A DNA stretch of 64,000 nt from Aphidius gifuensis (lineage: Eukaryota > Arthropoda > Insecta > Hymenoptera > Braconidae). Below are positions 10,210-22,025 of this stretch, in pieces. The position numbers and the translations under genes were made by a program. The DNA is taken from contig NC_057793.1 in the NCBI RefSeq assembly GCF_014905175.1, forward strand, positions 11,222,001 to 11,286,000, in the 5' to 3' direction. Position 1 is the first letter of the stretch; the number at the start of each line of letters is the position of its first letter. The notes under the pieces were generated by a model. The model worked only from the letters and a program-made list of their open reading frames with translations, searched no databases and was not told the origin of the DNA.

Positions 10210-11395
10210 TAATGATATTGATAATAAATGGTCCCGCCAAAGGTTCCGAAAAGTGGAGTCAATCCCCGAACGGTTACCATGACTGGCGAATCATTGATGG
10301 TCAATTATATTACCATAGGCTCTTATTATACATATCAGCAGAGATTCCCGATCTGACTTCCTGGAAATTGATAATGCCTTATCATTTTCGCGAGCGAGTC
10401 GTGTTATAGTGCCACGAACTTTACCCTCCCCCCTCCACATGGGTCATATCGGAATTGACAAAACTTAATGGTGAGTTTCCACCTTGTATTATTGGCCTCA
10501 TATGTTCCGGGAAGTAGCAGTGATAATAGCCCGTTGTGAGGTTTGTCGAAGGATTAAATTTGACTTTGTTTTAATGGGAACACACGTTGTACAAGGACCT
10601 TGTTGGTCCCCTTCCTTGTTCGCGAGCTGGTTATGTGTATCTTCTGGTTATGCAAGACGAGATGACCAAGATCATTGAACTGGCCCCCTTTAGTCGAGCC
10701 ACTGAAAAGGTTATCCAAGGACTTCGTATTATTCCGTCATGATACATCTTGGGCATCAATTAATGATGATGGCACAGAATTTGTGAATAAGGAAATTAAA
10801 TCCTAAGCTGTTTGGGCCGGTATCTGTTTGCAAAATACCAATACATACAATCCACAAGCAGACCCAGTGAAACAAGTGAACCGAAGCCTCAAGACTATGC
10901 TCCGTGCATTCCTTGATGGCAATCACCTTGATTGGGACCGTTATTTGCCTGAGTTTCGATTTGCTCATAATACAGCTTATTATGATTTCCTTTCATCCAC
11001 CCCTTTATTTGCTGAAACTGGACGTGAACCCCGTCAGCTCCATACTCTTCTTAACGAAATCAATGACGACCTGCTTATCACCCCTATTCTAATAGCAAAA
11101 AGGAATTTGATGACGAAAAGACTCAATGTCCTATGTCAAGCCTTGATCTTTGCCCGAGGCAAGACCAAACTTAAGTAGTCCACGTAATGCCTACTACCGC
11201 AAGGTCGAATTTGACGTTGGAGAGCTAGTACTTGAACGTACCCAGCCCCTGTTCAATCGACCAAAGTTTTATTCAGCCGGTCTAGAAAAACCGTTTAAAA
11301 GCCCTCTCATAATCATCAAAAAATTCTCATCCACTCGTTACGAAGTTTCCGATTTTTTTGGTGTGATCGAGGTAAAGTGTCTATGTCAGACCTGA
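10210..11395 (+). pseudogene. Integrase remnant
   Basis: A zinc-finger-like part (10484-10560: YYWPHMFREV, then CEVCRRIK) is followed by the end of the catalytic core at 10828-11090 (YNPQADPVKQVNRSLKTML, then EFRFAHNTA) and a C-terminal domain at 11190-11370 (FDVGELVLE). The N of the usual Q/TNGQ-E-VNR motif region is changed and the frame is broken at least four times. Confidence 0.75.
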
Positions 11396-12190
11396 AACTT
11401 TGGGTAAAGGAAGTAAACAAGGAACGTCACAAGGACCTGCCTGCAACTTATATATATTATAACAATATTCATTCTGCCGTAAGAAATCCAGTAGGAGTAG
11501 GAAATCCCGTTGAACCGCCCCGCCGCCGTGACTCGTTGAACCTAATTGTATATTGTATTAATCTCCTTGATTGTTGATTACATTATAGATACTTGCTGTC
11601 TTAGCTCCGGAACCACTAAATGAAACGGTACTCAATGCCACGACACCTATTTCACCAGCTGAAGAAGTATTAGTACCTGATGTTGGTAATCAATCAGTTG
11701 GCCATACATACATCACCGAGCAGCCATCAGACGCAGACACAATACATTGCACCACATCAGCCAATTGCCATTTAGAACATGTTAAAGTTGGTAGAGAGTC
11801 TCAGCGACGACAAGGTAGAGACTTTTGCGTTTGACGACACTGATGGTGCAGTAATATGGCCTTCCGTTATTCCCATTATCCCTGAGGCAATTGCAGAGTC
11901 ATCCCCTGCCGGCCTTCAGCTAACCCTCCCTTACACCAGGAGCGGATTATATTGACTTTGGCTCTAAGAGTAAGAGGGACCTCAAAGGATTGCAAGGACG
12001 CAAACTCAGAGACATCCGCTGCCCAAGTAATTGCCATGAAGTTCAAGTCCCTGGATCCACGACTAAGAGATAACATCCGGAAAATCTGGTACTCAAAAAA
12101 CATCTGATGCAAAATGCAGAAATCAACACAATCAAAACACAAAATGTTGAAAAGAGAGCAACATGTTACGAATAGTGTAATGTACACGTT

Positions 12191-12900
12191 TCAATTCCGA
12201 CTGTGAGGGATCTGTTCTTCGAAATAAACCGTGCATACAAGATATGAAACTACGAACTTATTCGTTTGGGCCCTGAACACGTTTATCAGACTCTTCACGC
12301 AATCCGCGTTGATAATCCGGATCGAAAAAGCTGGCGCGGAACGCTGCCTCCACGACTAACCAAGAATCAAACTCTCCTTCATGGGTCCTATACTAGGTAA
12401 GCGCCGGGCCTTTCATACAGAAAGACAAGGTCTGAAGCAGATCACGATCACTCGCACCCATGCACAATCTTGCTGGCTCTACCCGATACAAAAAATTTTT
12501 TACGTCTTCACCTGGATGTCCAGAATACGCCAACCTCCAGTTTCCCAAAATACGCAATGAATTGGGCATGCTGTGGTTATGGGTGCTATTTTCCGAGATC
12601 CAAAAATCTTCAACCGAGGGTGTAATTACGCGCTTTGGTGCCTGATAGCCGGGCTCAGCCCTCGTAAGTTGGTTGCGGGGTAGACCTTCCTTAAATGGCA
12701 TGGTAAGGGTAGGCTCGACTGGTTCGCGATTTGGGGAATCGACCATCCAAACCTGCATACCAAGTTTGTAATATATTATCAAAACGCTCGGTCACGCACG
12801 GGTGGCAATCACTGAGATAGTTTTTATCGGCATGAAGCTCGTATTTGTCAGCGGGGCGAGGATTCAATGCAAATGGGTCGGACTTTCGATGAGTGGCCAA
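12191..12900 (-). pseudogene. Inverted Gag (capsid) fragment of a Gypsy element
   Basis: Minus-strand frames at 12782-12393 and 12900-12691 give a capsid-like region: GNWRLAYSGHPGEDVKNFL, ARLCMGASDRDLLQTL and SFCMKGPAL, followed by W- and R-containing codons to about 12240. This resembles the retrotransposon gag (capsid) domain. Its orientation is opposite to the pol remnants that end at about 12190, so an inversion or two adjacent insertions formed this junction. A frame change lies near 12770. Confidence 0.7.
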
Positions 12901-12949
12901 GTACCTAGACGGTAAGGGTTGTACGTGGCAAATGTGAAATTAGAGCTTC

Positions 12950-13560
12950 TTAATTGACGAAAAAAAAATTAAAGGACCGACTGCGAGTTAATCCGAAATG
13001 AAATGTAATCCAGAAAAATCCGATAAGTACTGCACTGCACATATAATATTCCGAGACTTAGTAATCTTACGACTTAATAGGTTTACGCGCAATGAACTAC
13101 TGAATGTTCGAACGCCTTGCACTGGCTTATATAGTGACTAGTGAGTGAAATCGAAAGTGGGGAAATTCAGCCCACAAGTGGGGATAACGGCTTTCTCCTT
13201 ACTCGGGAGAATAGGGTGATCATGAGGGGAGGATGACTCCTACTCCTTTCAATCAATTTTTGGGGAGGGCTGACTAATTATTACAGTAAAAACTAATTTA
13301 CTATGACATAATTAGTGTAAAATTCAAAATGGAAATCAATATTTGGGGAGGGCTCACTAATTATTACAATAAAAGTTAATTTATCGTAACATAATTGGTC
13401 ATATTGCAAATGGAAATCAAGTTTTGGGGAGGGCTTACTTATTAAACGTTATTAGTAGTAAAATAAACGGAAATCAATATTCGGGGATTATTATTAGATA
13501 TATTTATTCATGTAGGGGAAATCGTAAATAAAGTAATGGGAATATGGTGTGGGTCGCGTA
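12950..13560 (-). mobile_element. LTR-like region with TATA box and three 88-bp repeats
   Basis: Upstream of the inverted gag on the minus strand there is a TATATAAG at about 13132-13125 followed by an ATTCAGTAG start-like site about 30 bases on, as in an LTR. Farther upstream, 13245-13490 holds three direct repeats of about 88 bp (each with TTTGGGGAGGGCT and AATGGAAATCAA), probably U3 repeats. Borders were not defined. Confidence 0.45.
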
Positions 13561-13623
13561 TATACATTTATTTTCATAGTGGGGATTTTCATATAACGGT
13601 AGATAAGTGGGAGCGTACAGAGT

Positions 13624-13698
13624 ATATATTTTTTTTGTTTTCGTAGTGAGGCATAAGGATGAATTTTATAGTAGCGGGGATATAAAAATAAGGTTTTG
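13624..13698 (+). repeat. Direct repeat copy 1 flanking the J-domain segment
   Basis: About 73 bp (TTTTGTTTTCGTAGTGAGGC to ATAAAAATAAGGTTTT) found again, nearly identical, at 16322-16396 in the same orientation. Between them lie the coding repeats, the J-domain exon and a MITE. Confidence 0.85.
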
Positions 13699-13889
13699 TA
13701 TGAAGGTAAGTAATTTTAAATTATTTTTTATTTTGTTTTATTTATTTATTCCCTTGACAACGATACGAAAAAATTTGTTTAAAATTTGTTTCAAAATTTT
13801 AAATAGTTTCATGAAAGATTCAAGAGACAAAGGTGAATATCAAGGTTAAAACTTTTATTATATACAATATATAATTTATTATATTATTT

Positions 13890-14560
13890 TTGATCAAATA
13901 ATGAGTATTTAAAATTAATCTGTTAAATAAACGAATAATACACAAGATAATGGTTATTTAAGTGCTTGACATAATACGACAGCAACATCATAATCACAAT
14001 ACCAAACAACAATAAATAATATGTGGATGAAATGTGGTACCACGTGAACGTAAAGATAGTAAAGATGGTATTTTAGATTGTATAGGATTTCAAGAAACAA
14101 TTAATGACATTGAAATATTATCAGAAAAATGTGACAAATGTACTGGTAATCCTAAATCAGTAAAATTTAAAATACGACTAGATCCTATACCAATGTCTGG
14201 TAATTTTCATGAGACTTGTACTGGTGGCTGTAATAATAATTTTAATCAAATAATGAGTATCGAAAATGAATTTGTCAAATAAACAAATAAAACCCAAGAT
14301 AGTGGTTATTCATGTGCTTGATATAATACGACAGCAACACCATAATCACAATACCAAACAACAATAAATAATATGTGGATAAAATTTAGTACTAGGTGAA
14401 CGTGAAGATAGTAAAGATCGTATTTTAGATTGTATAGGATTTGAAGAGACAAATAATGAGTATTTAAAATGAATCTGTCTGAAAATCAAATAATATACAC
14501 AAGATAGTGGTTATTCAAGTGCTTGTGCTTGTTATGATCGTGCTTGTCATGATCGAAATA
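13890..14560 (+). repeat. Coding tandem repeats of about 350 bp
   Basis: Three copies, the third partial, each with CAAGATAGTGGTTATTCA (near 13940, 14297 and 14504) and ATAATATGTGGAT. The first full unit holds the ORF at 14034-14282. The same array, inverted, is at 49330-50400. Units differ by substitutions and small deletions. Confidence 0.8.
14034..14282 (+). CDS. Repeat-unit ORF, unknown function
   Basis: 82 codons containing VPRERKDSKDGILDCIGF, then CDKCTGN and ETCTGGCNN: two cysteine pairs (CDKC and CTGGC) that could bind metal or form disulphides. Near-identical ORFs occur at 49389-49619 and 50092-50322 on the minus strand. Differences between the copies are often at single codons, and the frame stays open in three of five units, which argues for past coding. 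The first codon is GTG in the DNA, so the true start or splice site is unknown; it may be an exon. I do not recognise the family. Confidence 0.45.
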   Translation: MVPRERKDSKDGILDCIGFQETINDIEILSEKCDKCTGNPKSVKFKIRLDPIPMSGNFHETCTGGCNNNFNQIMSIENEFVK

Positions 14561-14870
14561 AATTCAAGATCTTGAATGAATTTGTTATGGACAAAAAAAT
14601 GGAACAGATGATTAAATATTGAATCATTCAATGAAACGACAACAACAGGAGTAACTAATAATTCAATAAATGATGTACCAAGTGGAAATCAAAATAACAA
14701 CAACAATATTGATCATATATAAACAACAGCAATCATAATAGAACAAATACACGGTGGTGGTAGTGGCGGCGATGATGCATCATCATGTGTTTGTGGTTAA
14801 TTCGCTCATAAAAAAGATGTTGAAAAAATCGATCAATATTTGACATTAAATTTTTTAAACATCAAATAGT
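14504..14870 (+). pseudogene. Cys-rich and Gly-rich tail of the repeat locus
   Basis: Frames give SACACYDRACHDRNKF near 14512-14565 and GGGSGGDDASSCVCG near 14750-14800, separated by stops and frame changes. Both blocks recur at 49040-49340 on the minus strand. Possibly the end of the same unknown gene. Confidence 0.35.
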
Positions 14871-14987
14871 TTGTTTTGTTTTGTTTTTTTTTTTATTCAA
14901 ATATTGAGGAGATAGCTACTAAATCAAAATCAAATTTATTTCCATTATAATTTGTATTAATTTTATTTATATTTTTCAGGCTGTAAC

Positions 14988-15145
14988 ATGTCAGATTACG
15001 AGGCTGAAATTAACTCAATATTCAATAATATTGGAACCTTAAGTCATCTAAAGTTGATATATCGGGAAAATATTAAAAAATATCATCCCGACAAAAATCT
15101 TGAAGATAAAAGAGCAACTGAAAAAAACTCAGTATTTCATGAATA
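14988..15145 (+). pseudogene. J-domain exon (copy A), cut by a MITE
   Basis: A 3' splice site TTTTTCAG precedes GCTGTAAC-ATG. The exon encodes MSDYEAEINSIF, then LIYRENIKKYHPDKN: a helix followed by the HPD tripeptide that lets J-proteins stimulate Hsp70 ATPase. Only the first two thirds of a J-domain are present before the MITE at 15147 interrupts the reading frame. The inverted copy B at 45710-46078 keeps the downstream exons but has an ATG-TGA change and a 2-base deletion in this part, so neither copy is whole. Confidence 0.6.
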
Positions 15146-15146
15146 T

Positions 15147-16012
15147 ACAGACTGTCCCATTTTAATTGGATAATGGATTTTCCTCGAAAAATATGGCTCG
15201 AATTGAAAAATGATTCAAGTAAAAGTTGTAGGGTTTGGCGGGGGACTTGGAAAAAAAAAGAAAACCAAAAAGTTCAAAATGGCGGAGTTTCAGGTATGAA
15301 CAAAGTTTTTTCAAATGGATACTATATTTTTTCTTTGTACTAAAATGTTTCTGTTGATGGATTTTCCTCAAAAAATATGGCTCAAATTTAAAAATGATAT
15401 TTAGAAAAGTTGTAGTGTTCAGGAAGACAAACACGAAAAGGAAAAAAAAATTTTAAAAAAGTTCAAAATAGCGGAGTTTAAAGTATGAACATTTTTTTTT
15501 TTGAGGTAAGTTTTTTTTACTAATAAATTGTTCGCATCAAGATTAACACTTTTTTTAAATAAAATTTTTTGGCTAAGTCCATTCTTTTTATCCATATTTC
15601 TCACTCCGCCATTTTGAATTTTTTACCAAATTTTTTTTTTTTCCGTTTTTGTCTTCCTAAACGCTACAACTTTTCCAAATATCATTTTCAAATCAAAGCC
15701 ATTTTTTTTTCAGGAAAATCCATCAACAGATAAAATCGAGCCGAAAAAACAGTGATTTTATCGAAAAATTTTTCAAATAAAAAGTGTTAGTTTTGATGTA
15801 AGAAACATTTTGGTGCAAAAAAGAAATACAGTATCCATTTTAAAAAACTATTTTTATACCTGAAACTCCACCATTTTGAATTTTTTGAATTTTTTTTTTT
15901 TTTTTTTTTCTAGGTCCTTTTCTAAACCCTACAACTTTTACTTGAATCATTTTTTAATTTGAGCTATATTTTTCAAGAAAAATCCATTATCCAATTGAAA
16001 TGGGACAGTCTG
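15147..16012. mobile_element. Tc1/mariner-type MITE, TA target duplication
   Basis: Ends are CAGACTGTCCCATTT and its reverse complement, with TA on both sides (15145-15146 and 16013-16014). The terminal inverted repeats are about 93 bp and imperfect. The interior is itself partly palindromic (AAAGTGTTAG, GCCATTTTGAA blocks). No transposase. Inserted into the J-domain exon. A truncated relative is at 5355-5909. Confidence 0.85.
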
Positions 16013-17676
16013 TATATATACATAAAATAAAAAGTATACATAAAAGAGTGATAGAAGTGTTCGGTTAACTAGTTGTTCAAAAAATAAATATTTATATAAA
16101 ATTATACATTATATATATCATAGAACCTTAATATTATAACTAATCAATAAATTAAAAAATTTCTATCATAATTGTTAATGACTGAATGAACATAATAGTT
16201 CACTCGAGAGGAGAGCGAAAAAAACAACTAGTTAAAAATATATTAATGCAACGAGAGATCTTCTTATTACTATTTATTAGAATTATTAAAGGAGTTTCAC
16301 TTCCCTGTGCGTACAATAACACACATCTTTTTTTTTTGTTTTCGTAGTGAGGCATAAGGATGAATTTTATAGTAGCGGGGATATAAAAATAAGGTTTTAA
16401 GTTTACGGTAAATGGGTGGGAGTACAAGTAATAAGTTATAGTAGTGGGGATGGGCGGGAGTAGTGTGAGAATAACGGTATGCTCGGCAGAGGGATATTTG
16501 TGATAAGGAACTACTTGTTTTTTTTTTTTCTTTTGTGTATATTTGTTTTTATTCTGCGTAGTATAAGCTGATTAGATCTGTTAATCTCACCTTGTATCGG
16601 TAAATGTATGAACGCACTGAGATGTAGTGAGTCGTTATCCTGATGTTTTGTCCTTCTACCAGCTTATCTCCTTTATGTATATCCCTGTATCCTATATATC
16701 CCTGTGGATAATTCCTTGGTGTCACCAATCCTTTCATAACGCGCACACAATCCCTTAATATATTTTTTTTCATAGTCAATTTCACAACATAATTCTACGC
16801 TTAACTATTTTATCTTTTTTTTTTTCCTTTTTTTTATATTTTATAACTACTATCTATATTATATATTTTTTTTTTATTTTTCATTTTTTTAGAAAATCTC
16901 AGAGCGCGTTGTCCATCGCGTGATGTCCCAACAGGTTGTGCCGGTTGGGACACAAGAGTCACGCGAGGAGGCGTCGTCGGTTGTCGGGCAAACCCGGTCA
17001 ACTCAGCGGCCATCTTTAATTAATTTTTTTTTATGACGACCCTACTTCAGGGCGGAAATATACAAGTTTTAGGGGGTTTTATGGGGTTCAGTCTATTTAT
17101 AGGGGGGTATTCGTGAGTCTTGGTAGTTCTAAAATGATTTATTTATTATAATTTTTTTTTATAATTAAAATTTTTTTTTTTTCATAATTTTTATTTTTTT
17201 TTAATTTTCAGTTTTGAAAAGGTTTTGCGACCTTCGCGACTTCCGAGATTTTCGTAATTAGTGGTTTTTGTAATAAGTTTTCGTGGTAATAGGGGGGGTT
17301 TTATGGGCTTTAGTCTATTTATAGGGAGGGGGGGGGGTATTCGTGGGTTGTCGTCATTTTAATATATGTATTTTGATTTATATATATTTTTTTTTTAGTT
17401 TTATATATATATATTTTTTTTTTTTTTGTTAATTTCGACGGACCTTCGCGACTTTCGTAATTGAAATTTTACGTTACTTTTATAATTCCTGAAGGTTCTA
17501 AAGAAATATTATTATGATTATTATTATTGTTTTTTTGCCTTCAGCCGCCCTCGTCTACGTGCCCCGGCAACTCTGCATCATCTGTGTGTGTGCTTCGTGC
17601 GGGCGACAATCACTCACATTGTGCCCTTGATACTCAATATACTATTAATATGATAATTAGCAGTATTGCCACCTGA
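16013..17676. other. Non-coding interval with a small GC-rich patch
   Basis: The second copy of the 73-bp direct repeat is at 16322-16396. A GC-rich stretch at about 16905-17020 stands out from the surrounding AT-rich DNA. A block around GGTTTTATGGG and TCTATTTATAGG occurs twice (near 17075 and 17290). No supported gene. Confidence 0.6.
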
Positions 17677-17865
17677 CAATAGTGCCGGCTCAAGCAAAAT
17701 ATTGAGGGTGCGAAGCCTCTTGCTCCCCCCCCCCCCAACATGCTACCTTTGTAGTGCATGAGATGGAGCTAGAGATACCAAAATGCACGTTGAATATATA
17801 ATTTAACAAATAATGTCCGCAGAACATTACACACACATAATATTTTTCTTGAGCCGGCACTATTG
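17677..17865. mobile_element. Small MITE (CAATAGTGCCGGC termini)
   Basis: Left arm 17677-17703 and right arm 17839-17865 are inverted repeats sharing CAATAGTGCCGGCTCAAG. A CTGA on each side may be a 4-bp target duplication. The interior block AGATGGAGCTAGAG recurs at 47400 in a related element. Confidence 0.7.
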
Positions 17866-18029
17866 CTGAGTGATCAATACTACCAATGTTAATTATGAAA
17901 TAAAATAATAAAATAATATAATAAGTGATATTGACAGAATCCTAAAATTACCAGGATTCTCTCGATACCACTCATGTAATTATAAAATAAGATTAGATAA
18001 TTTTAAAACTTATATTTAGATCGTTCAGG

Positions 18030-18600
18030 CTAACCAATAAGAAAGTAGATAAATAATAGGAAAATAGGAAATTGACCAAGGGAGAAAATGAATCTCCGAA
18101 CATCCCCGAATAATCTCCACCCGACCCGAGGATCACTTGGTCAGAAGTCGCTGACCTACGCACTGCTTTTCTAGCTCTAATAGCTCTGACCCTTTGTCAC
18201 AGAATCTTTTTATTTAACTGAAAAGACTCAGAATATTTTTATTCTCAAGCTTCACAAGTTGTAAAATATTTTATTTTAATATTTCTGATTTATTTTGTTG
18301 AATAATTGGAGTTAAAGTCACTTTTAAAATAAATCTTAAAATCCTTCACAAAATTTGCAGACCGCACGGTCAATAGCTTTTCTTGCTTTTTAATAGATTC
18401 AATTGAAAACTTGTTTCAACATTAAATAATTAACTCAATATTGGGCAAACTAAATACAACTTGTTAAGCTTACAAAAATTTAATTTGTTTAATTGAAATA
18501 TAAAGGTACAAAATTTATGCGACCGCATGGTCAGTAAGTTATTTTAAAAATCAATCATCAAAGTATTTGACGAATATTGCAATAAAATTAATAAGTTCAA
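18030..18600 (+). repeat. Dispersed repeat related (inverted) to 46850-47360
   Basis: Shares an ordered set of blocks with the reverse complement of 46850-47360: CATCCCCGAATA, a CACTTGGTCA/GACCCAGG-like stretch, and A+T blocks around ACCGCATGGTC. Divergent; possibly an LTR or non-autonomous element. No ORF. The flanks 17866-18030 and 18600-18690 show nothing recognisable. Confidence 0.4.
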
Positions 18601-18699
18601 CTTGAATAAATCCCAGTATAAGTGTTTTTTTTTTTTTCATTTTATATTTTAATACTTTTCATTAAAAATATTGTTTCATTCTTTGAAAAATTGAATCAT

Positions 18700-20122
18700 C
18701 AACTTTTAATACACCACCAGTAGTTATAACTGGTGATGAAACGGTTTTTCGATACTGTTAAATATCAATATATCCATGTGTTGTCATTAGCTCTGGAGTA
18801 AAAATATTTTTTTTTAAATTTATTATAAACCAACTACAAAGTACACCAATTTTTTTTATGTTACCAGTAACTTTTGCAAATGAACTAGAATATTCATGCG
18901 ACTTTAACGTTTCAACTTCTGAATATACAAAACTAAGAACTAATCCTAAAATACAAGATGAATAATTTTCTTCTTTGAAAAGATATTTATTTCTTCACAA
19001 AATTTTATGAAAGCTTTTTTATTGTTACTTGTCTCTTGGTGATTGAGAGACTTTAATACTTTAGCATCCCTGACTCTCTGAAGTCTATCACAACTTGCTT
19101 TACCATCTTCTTTGTTCAACAGCTAATAGATTGATGATTTATTTACTACATTTTCGTTTCCTGCTGTATCAGTAACAACAACAAATTGACTATTTTATCA
19201 ATATTAACATTATTCTTAACATTTTTCAATTCTAAATGACATTTAATTGAAGATAATTCTGATAAATCAGCTAATGTTCCTTCAGAGCATTTATCGTCAT
19301 CACTTTAATTCCATTCAACAACTTTATCAGTCTCATCTTCACACAGCTTTATACCACTTGCTCGCTCATTCTCTTCTACCTGAATCTCAATCTACTTTAT
19401 AGTTTCAAGACTTTTTAATGTTATATTATCACAATCTGACATATTTACATTAACATTTGAACTCTTAATTTTAATAAAGGCATCTTTTTTAACACTATCC
19501 ATTAATTTTTACGATTTCGTTCATACAAATCAGATTAAAATTATCTTTAAATTTTTTATTAGATTGATCATTACGAAAAAAATTGAATGAAGAAAAATAT
19601 TTATCTAATTTACCTGCAGTTACATCTTCTTGGAACTGGATTCAAAATACTCTATAGATGGTTTCTAATAAAGTACAATTAATTATTGTTGAGTTTGTGG
19701 TACTTACAGATCTTAATCTCCGAAAAAAACGATTTACAAGCTTGAATTCCAAATATCCATGGTACAAACATTTTCTTATCATAAAAACCTCGTTTAGTCA
19801 ATTCTTTTAGTTGCAAAATACAATTCACTAGGCTGTGGGCATCAATCTCCATACACACATAACAATTAGGAGATATAAAATTGTCAATAACTTAGTACTC
19901 AGAACTTTTTGTCAACCAATATCTCCAATACCGTAAAATAAAAATACAGTACCAGGCATTACAAATTCTACCTGAAGGTGACAATTTTTTGTCGAGAAAC
20001 GCAGAGATCAATAAATTAATTATTTGCAGGTATGAAACAGTACCATTACTCATTGAAACATTCTTTTGTAATAAAGTTATCACTCTTGGATCATTGGTTT
20101 TGTATACTGAATCATAATTCAT
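18700..20122 (-). pseudogene. Decayed protein-coding fragment, family unknown
   Basis: The best part is 20122-19892 (76 codons: NDPRVITLLQKN, then ICNAWYCIFILRYWRYWL) and its continuation past one stop to about 19560 (NCYVCMEIDAHSLVNCIL, then FVPWIFGIQACKSFF, then STTNSTIINCTLL with one frameshift). The pattern recalls a repetitive uncharacterised protein of insect genomes that I cannot name. Stops and shifts throughout; the 5'-most base of the element (20122) is close to the Maverick end at 20185. Sequence from 19560 down to 18700 has only scattered coding-like patches. Confidence 0.45.
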
Positions 20123-20184
20123 TTTATCTTTTGAAGATAAATCTTTTTCATTTAAAAGATGTTTATCAACCGGTCAAATCGCTG

Positions 20185-20483
20185 CAGGGGTCCACGGACT
20201 AATTAATTAGGTCGATTAATTAATTAATTAGGTCAAATCGCCATGGAGGGTCCGATTTTTCATAAGACGCCATATTGGTTTTTCGTAAGACGCCATTTTA
20301 AATTTTTAAATTTTTGAACTTCCCGGGGTCCCATTTTTCATAAGAGGCCATATTGCTTTTTCGTAAGACGCCATATTGGATTTTTTTAAATGTCATCTTT
20401 GGTTTTTAAAAGACGCCATCTTGTGTTATTATTATTATTAATAGAAAAAAAATATTTTCCCTAAGCGGGATTTGAACTCGGAC
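20185..20483 (+). repeat. Maverick left terminal inverted repeat
   Basis: Matches the reverse complement of 34768-35122. It begins near CAGGGGTCC, contains AATTAATTAGGTCGATTA, and then four spaced copies of a CATAAGACGCCATATTGG-type motif. The inner end carries a tRNA-like stretch (GGGATTTGAACTC at 20469-20481, B-box on the minus strand). Confidence 0.85.
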
Positions 20484-20854
20484 ATTTGGCATGAGAGTTT
20501 GGCACGCTATCCTCTGAAACAAACAAGAGATTATGCTATTTCCTGTCGGTAAAAGAATATATCTTCGTATATATTATGGAATTCAACTTGTTTATATATT
20601 ATTAAGATTTATAAATGTTCATAAACTACCGAAAAATGAAATATTTGAATTTTATAAAAATTATTATTTATAAATTCAAAGTATATAATTTCAAAATTTC
20701 CCGCGAAACGACGTCGGTAAAGCAGTAATCAATATTGATTATTCTTTTATCGATTATTGATTATTCTTTTATCGATAATTGATTATTCTTTTATCGACAA
20801 TAAAAAACAATTAACTAGTTGCGCTAGTCGTCAGAAAAAAAGTGGGGATATCAG

Positions 20855-20940
20855 TATATAAGCAAGTGCATTTTCATAAAAGTCCTCGTATTTTCATCGA
20901 TCATTGTGAAAAATTATATCCTGTCAACTATATATAACAA
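20855..20940 (+). promoter_or_regulatory. Polymerase-gene promoter and 5' untranslated exon
   Basis: TATATAAG at 20855-20862, then an exon ending CAA against a consensus donor GTAAGT at 20941. The first start codon of the polymerase is only at 22050, after the acceptor at 22024-22025, so a 5'-untranslated exon is inferred. Confidence 0.5.
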
Positions 20941-22025
20941 GTAAGTCATAACCTTAAAATTTTTTACATATTAATAGAAATAGTAGTATAAAAAATAACA
21001 TCGATCATCCTTATTCCATCAATCTCGATGCAATCCTTGGATATTTTATAAATGTTTTGAGTCTTTTATCCTTAGATTTTCACCAGCTATCATTTGACAT
21101 TAATATTTTTTGCACCAGGTCATTGTTTCTCTAAAAAAAATAACATAACCTTCAAAGTTTTAGTAATCCATTATTATCTTTGCCATTCTTGAATATTTTT
21201 AAAATGTTTTAAGTCAATTATCCTTAGATTTTCACCAGCTATCGTTTGACGATAATATTTTTTTCACCAGGTCATTATTTCTCTAAAAAATAACATAACC
21301 TTCAAAATTTTAGTAATCCATCAATATCTTTGCCATTCTTGAATACTTTTAAAATGTTTTAAGTCAATTATCCTTAGATTTTCACCAGCTATCGTTTGAC
21401 ATTAATATTTTTTCCACCAGGTCATTATTTCTCTAAAAAAGTAACATAACCTCTAAAATTTTAGTAATCCATTAATATCTCACCCATCCTTGAATATTTT
21501 TGACGTGTTTTCAATTAATTATCCTTAGATTTTCACCAGCTATCGTTTGACATTAATTTTTTTTGCACCAGGTCATTATTTCTCTAAAAAAGTAACATAA
21601 CCTCTAAAATTTTAGTAATCCATTAATATCTCGACCATCCTTGAATATTTTTGACGTGTTTTTAATTAATTATCCTTAGATTTTCACCAGCTATCGTTTG
21701 TCATTAATATTTTTTACACCAGGTCAATATTTCTTTAAAAAAGTAACATAACCTCTAAAATTTTAGTAATCCATTAATATCTTTGCAATCCTTGAATATT
21801 TTTGACATGTTTTCAATCAATTATCCTTAGATTTTTACCAGCTATCATTTGACATCAATATTTTTTGCACCAGGTCATTATTTCTCTAAAAAAGTAACAT
21901 AACCTCCAAAAATGTCAGTAATTTTTCATTATCTTTGCAATCCTCATATATTTTATGAAATTTTTTAATAAATTTGTAGATTGTCAGTATATAACTTTCT
22001 TTATAATTATTTTTTTAATTTTTAG
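20941..22025 (+). repeat. 5'-UTR intron made of six 150-bp repeats
   Basis: Donor GTAAGT at 20941 and acceptor TTTTTAG ending at 22025. Between about 21067 and 21960 lie six tandem copies (starts near 21067, 21218, 21368, 21521, 21670 and 21822) of a unit with TCCTTAGATTTTCACCAGC, CACCAGGTCATTATTTCTC and AGTAACATAACCTC. Whether the array does anything in splicing or expression is unknown. Confidence 0.7.

Larger units (their letters stand above)
8240..12190 (+). mobile_element. Decayed Ty3/Gypsy retrotransposon (nucleocapsid to integrase)
   Basis: Plus-strand remnants in the right order for a Ty3/Gypsy element: nucleocapsid zinc knuckle, aspartic protease, reverse transcriptase, RNase H, integrase. 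It is a different lineage from the elements at the window edges. Every domain has stops or shifts, so it is an old copy. 11396-12190 is a 3' tail without clear coding. At about 12190 the sequence switches to an inverted gag fragment, so this copy has been rearranged. Confidence 0.85.

Noticed and set aside
16549..16785. Minus ORF of 78 codons
   Set aside because: Mixed composition looks plausible for a protein, but there is no motif, no splice-supported neighbour and no second copy.
20941..21960. CRISPR-like array
   Set aside because: Repeats of 150 bp are contiguous and diverged, there are no short repeats with unique spacers, and the context is a eukaryotic intron.
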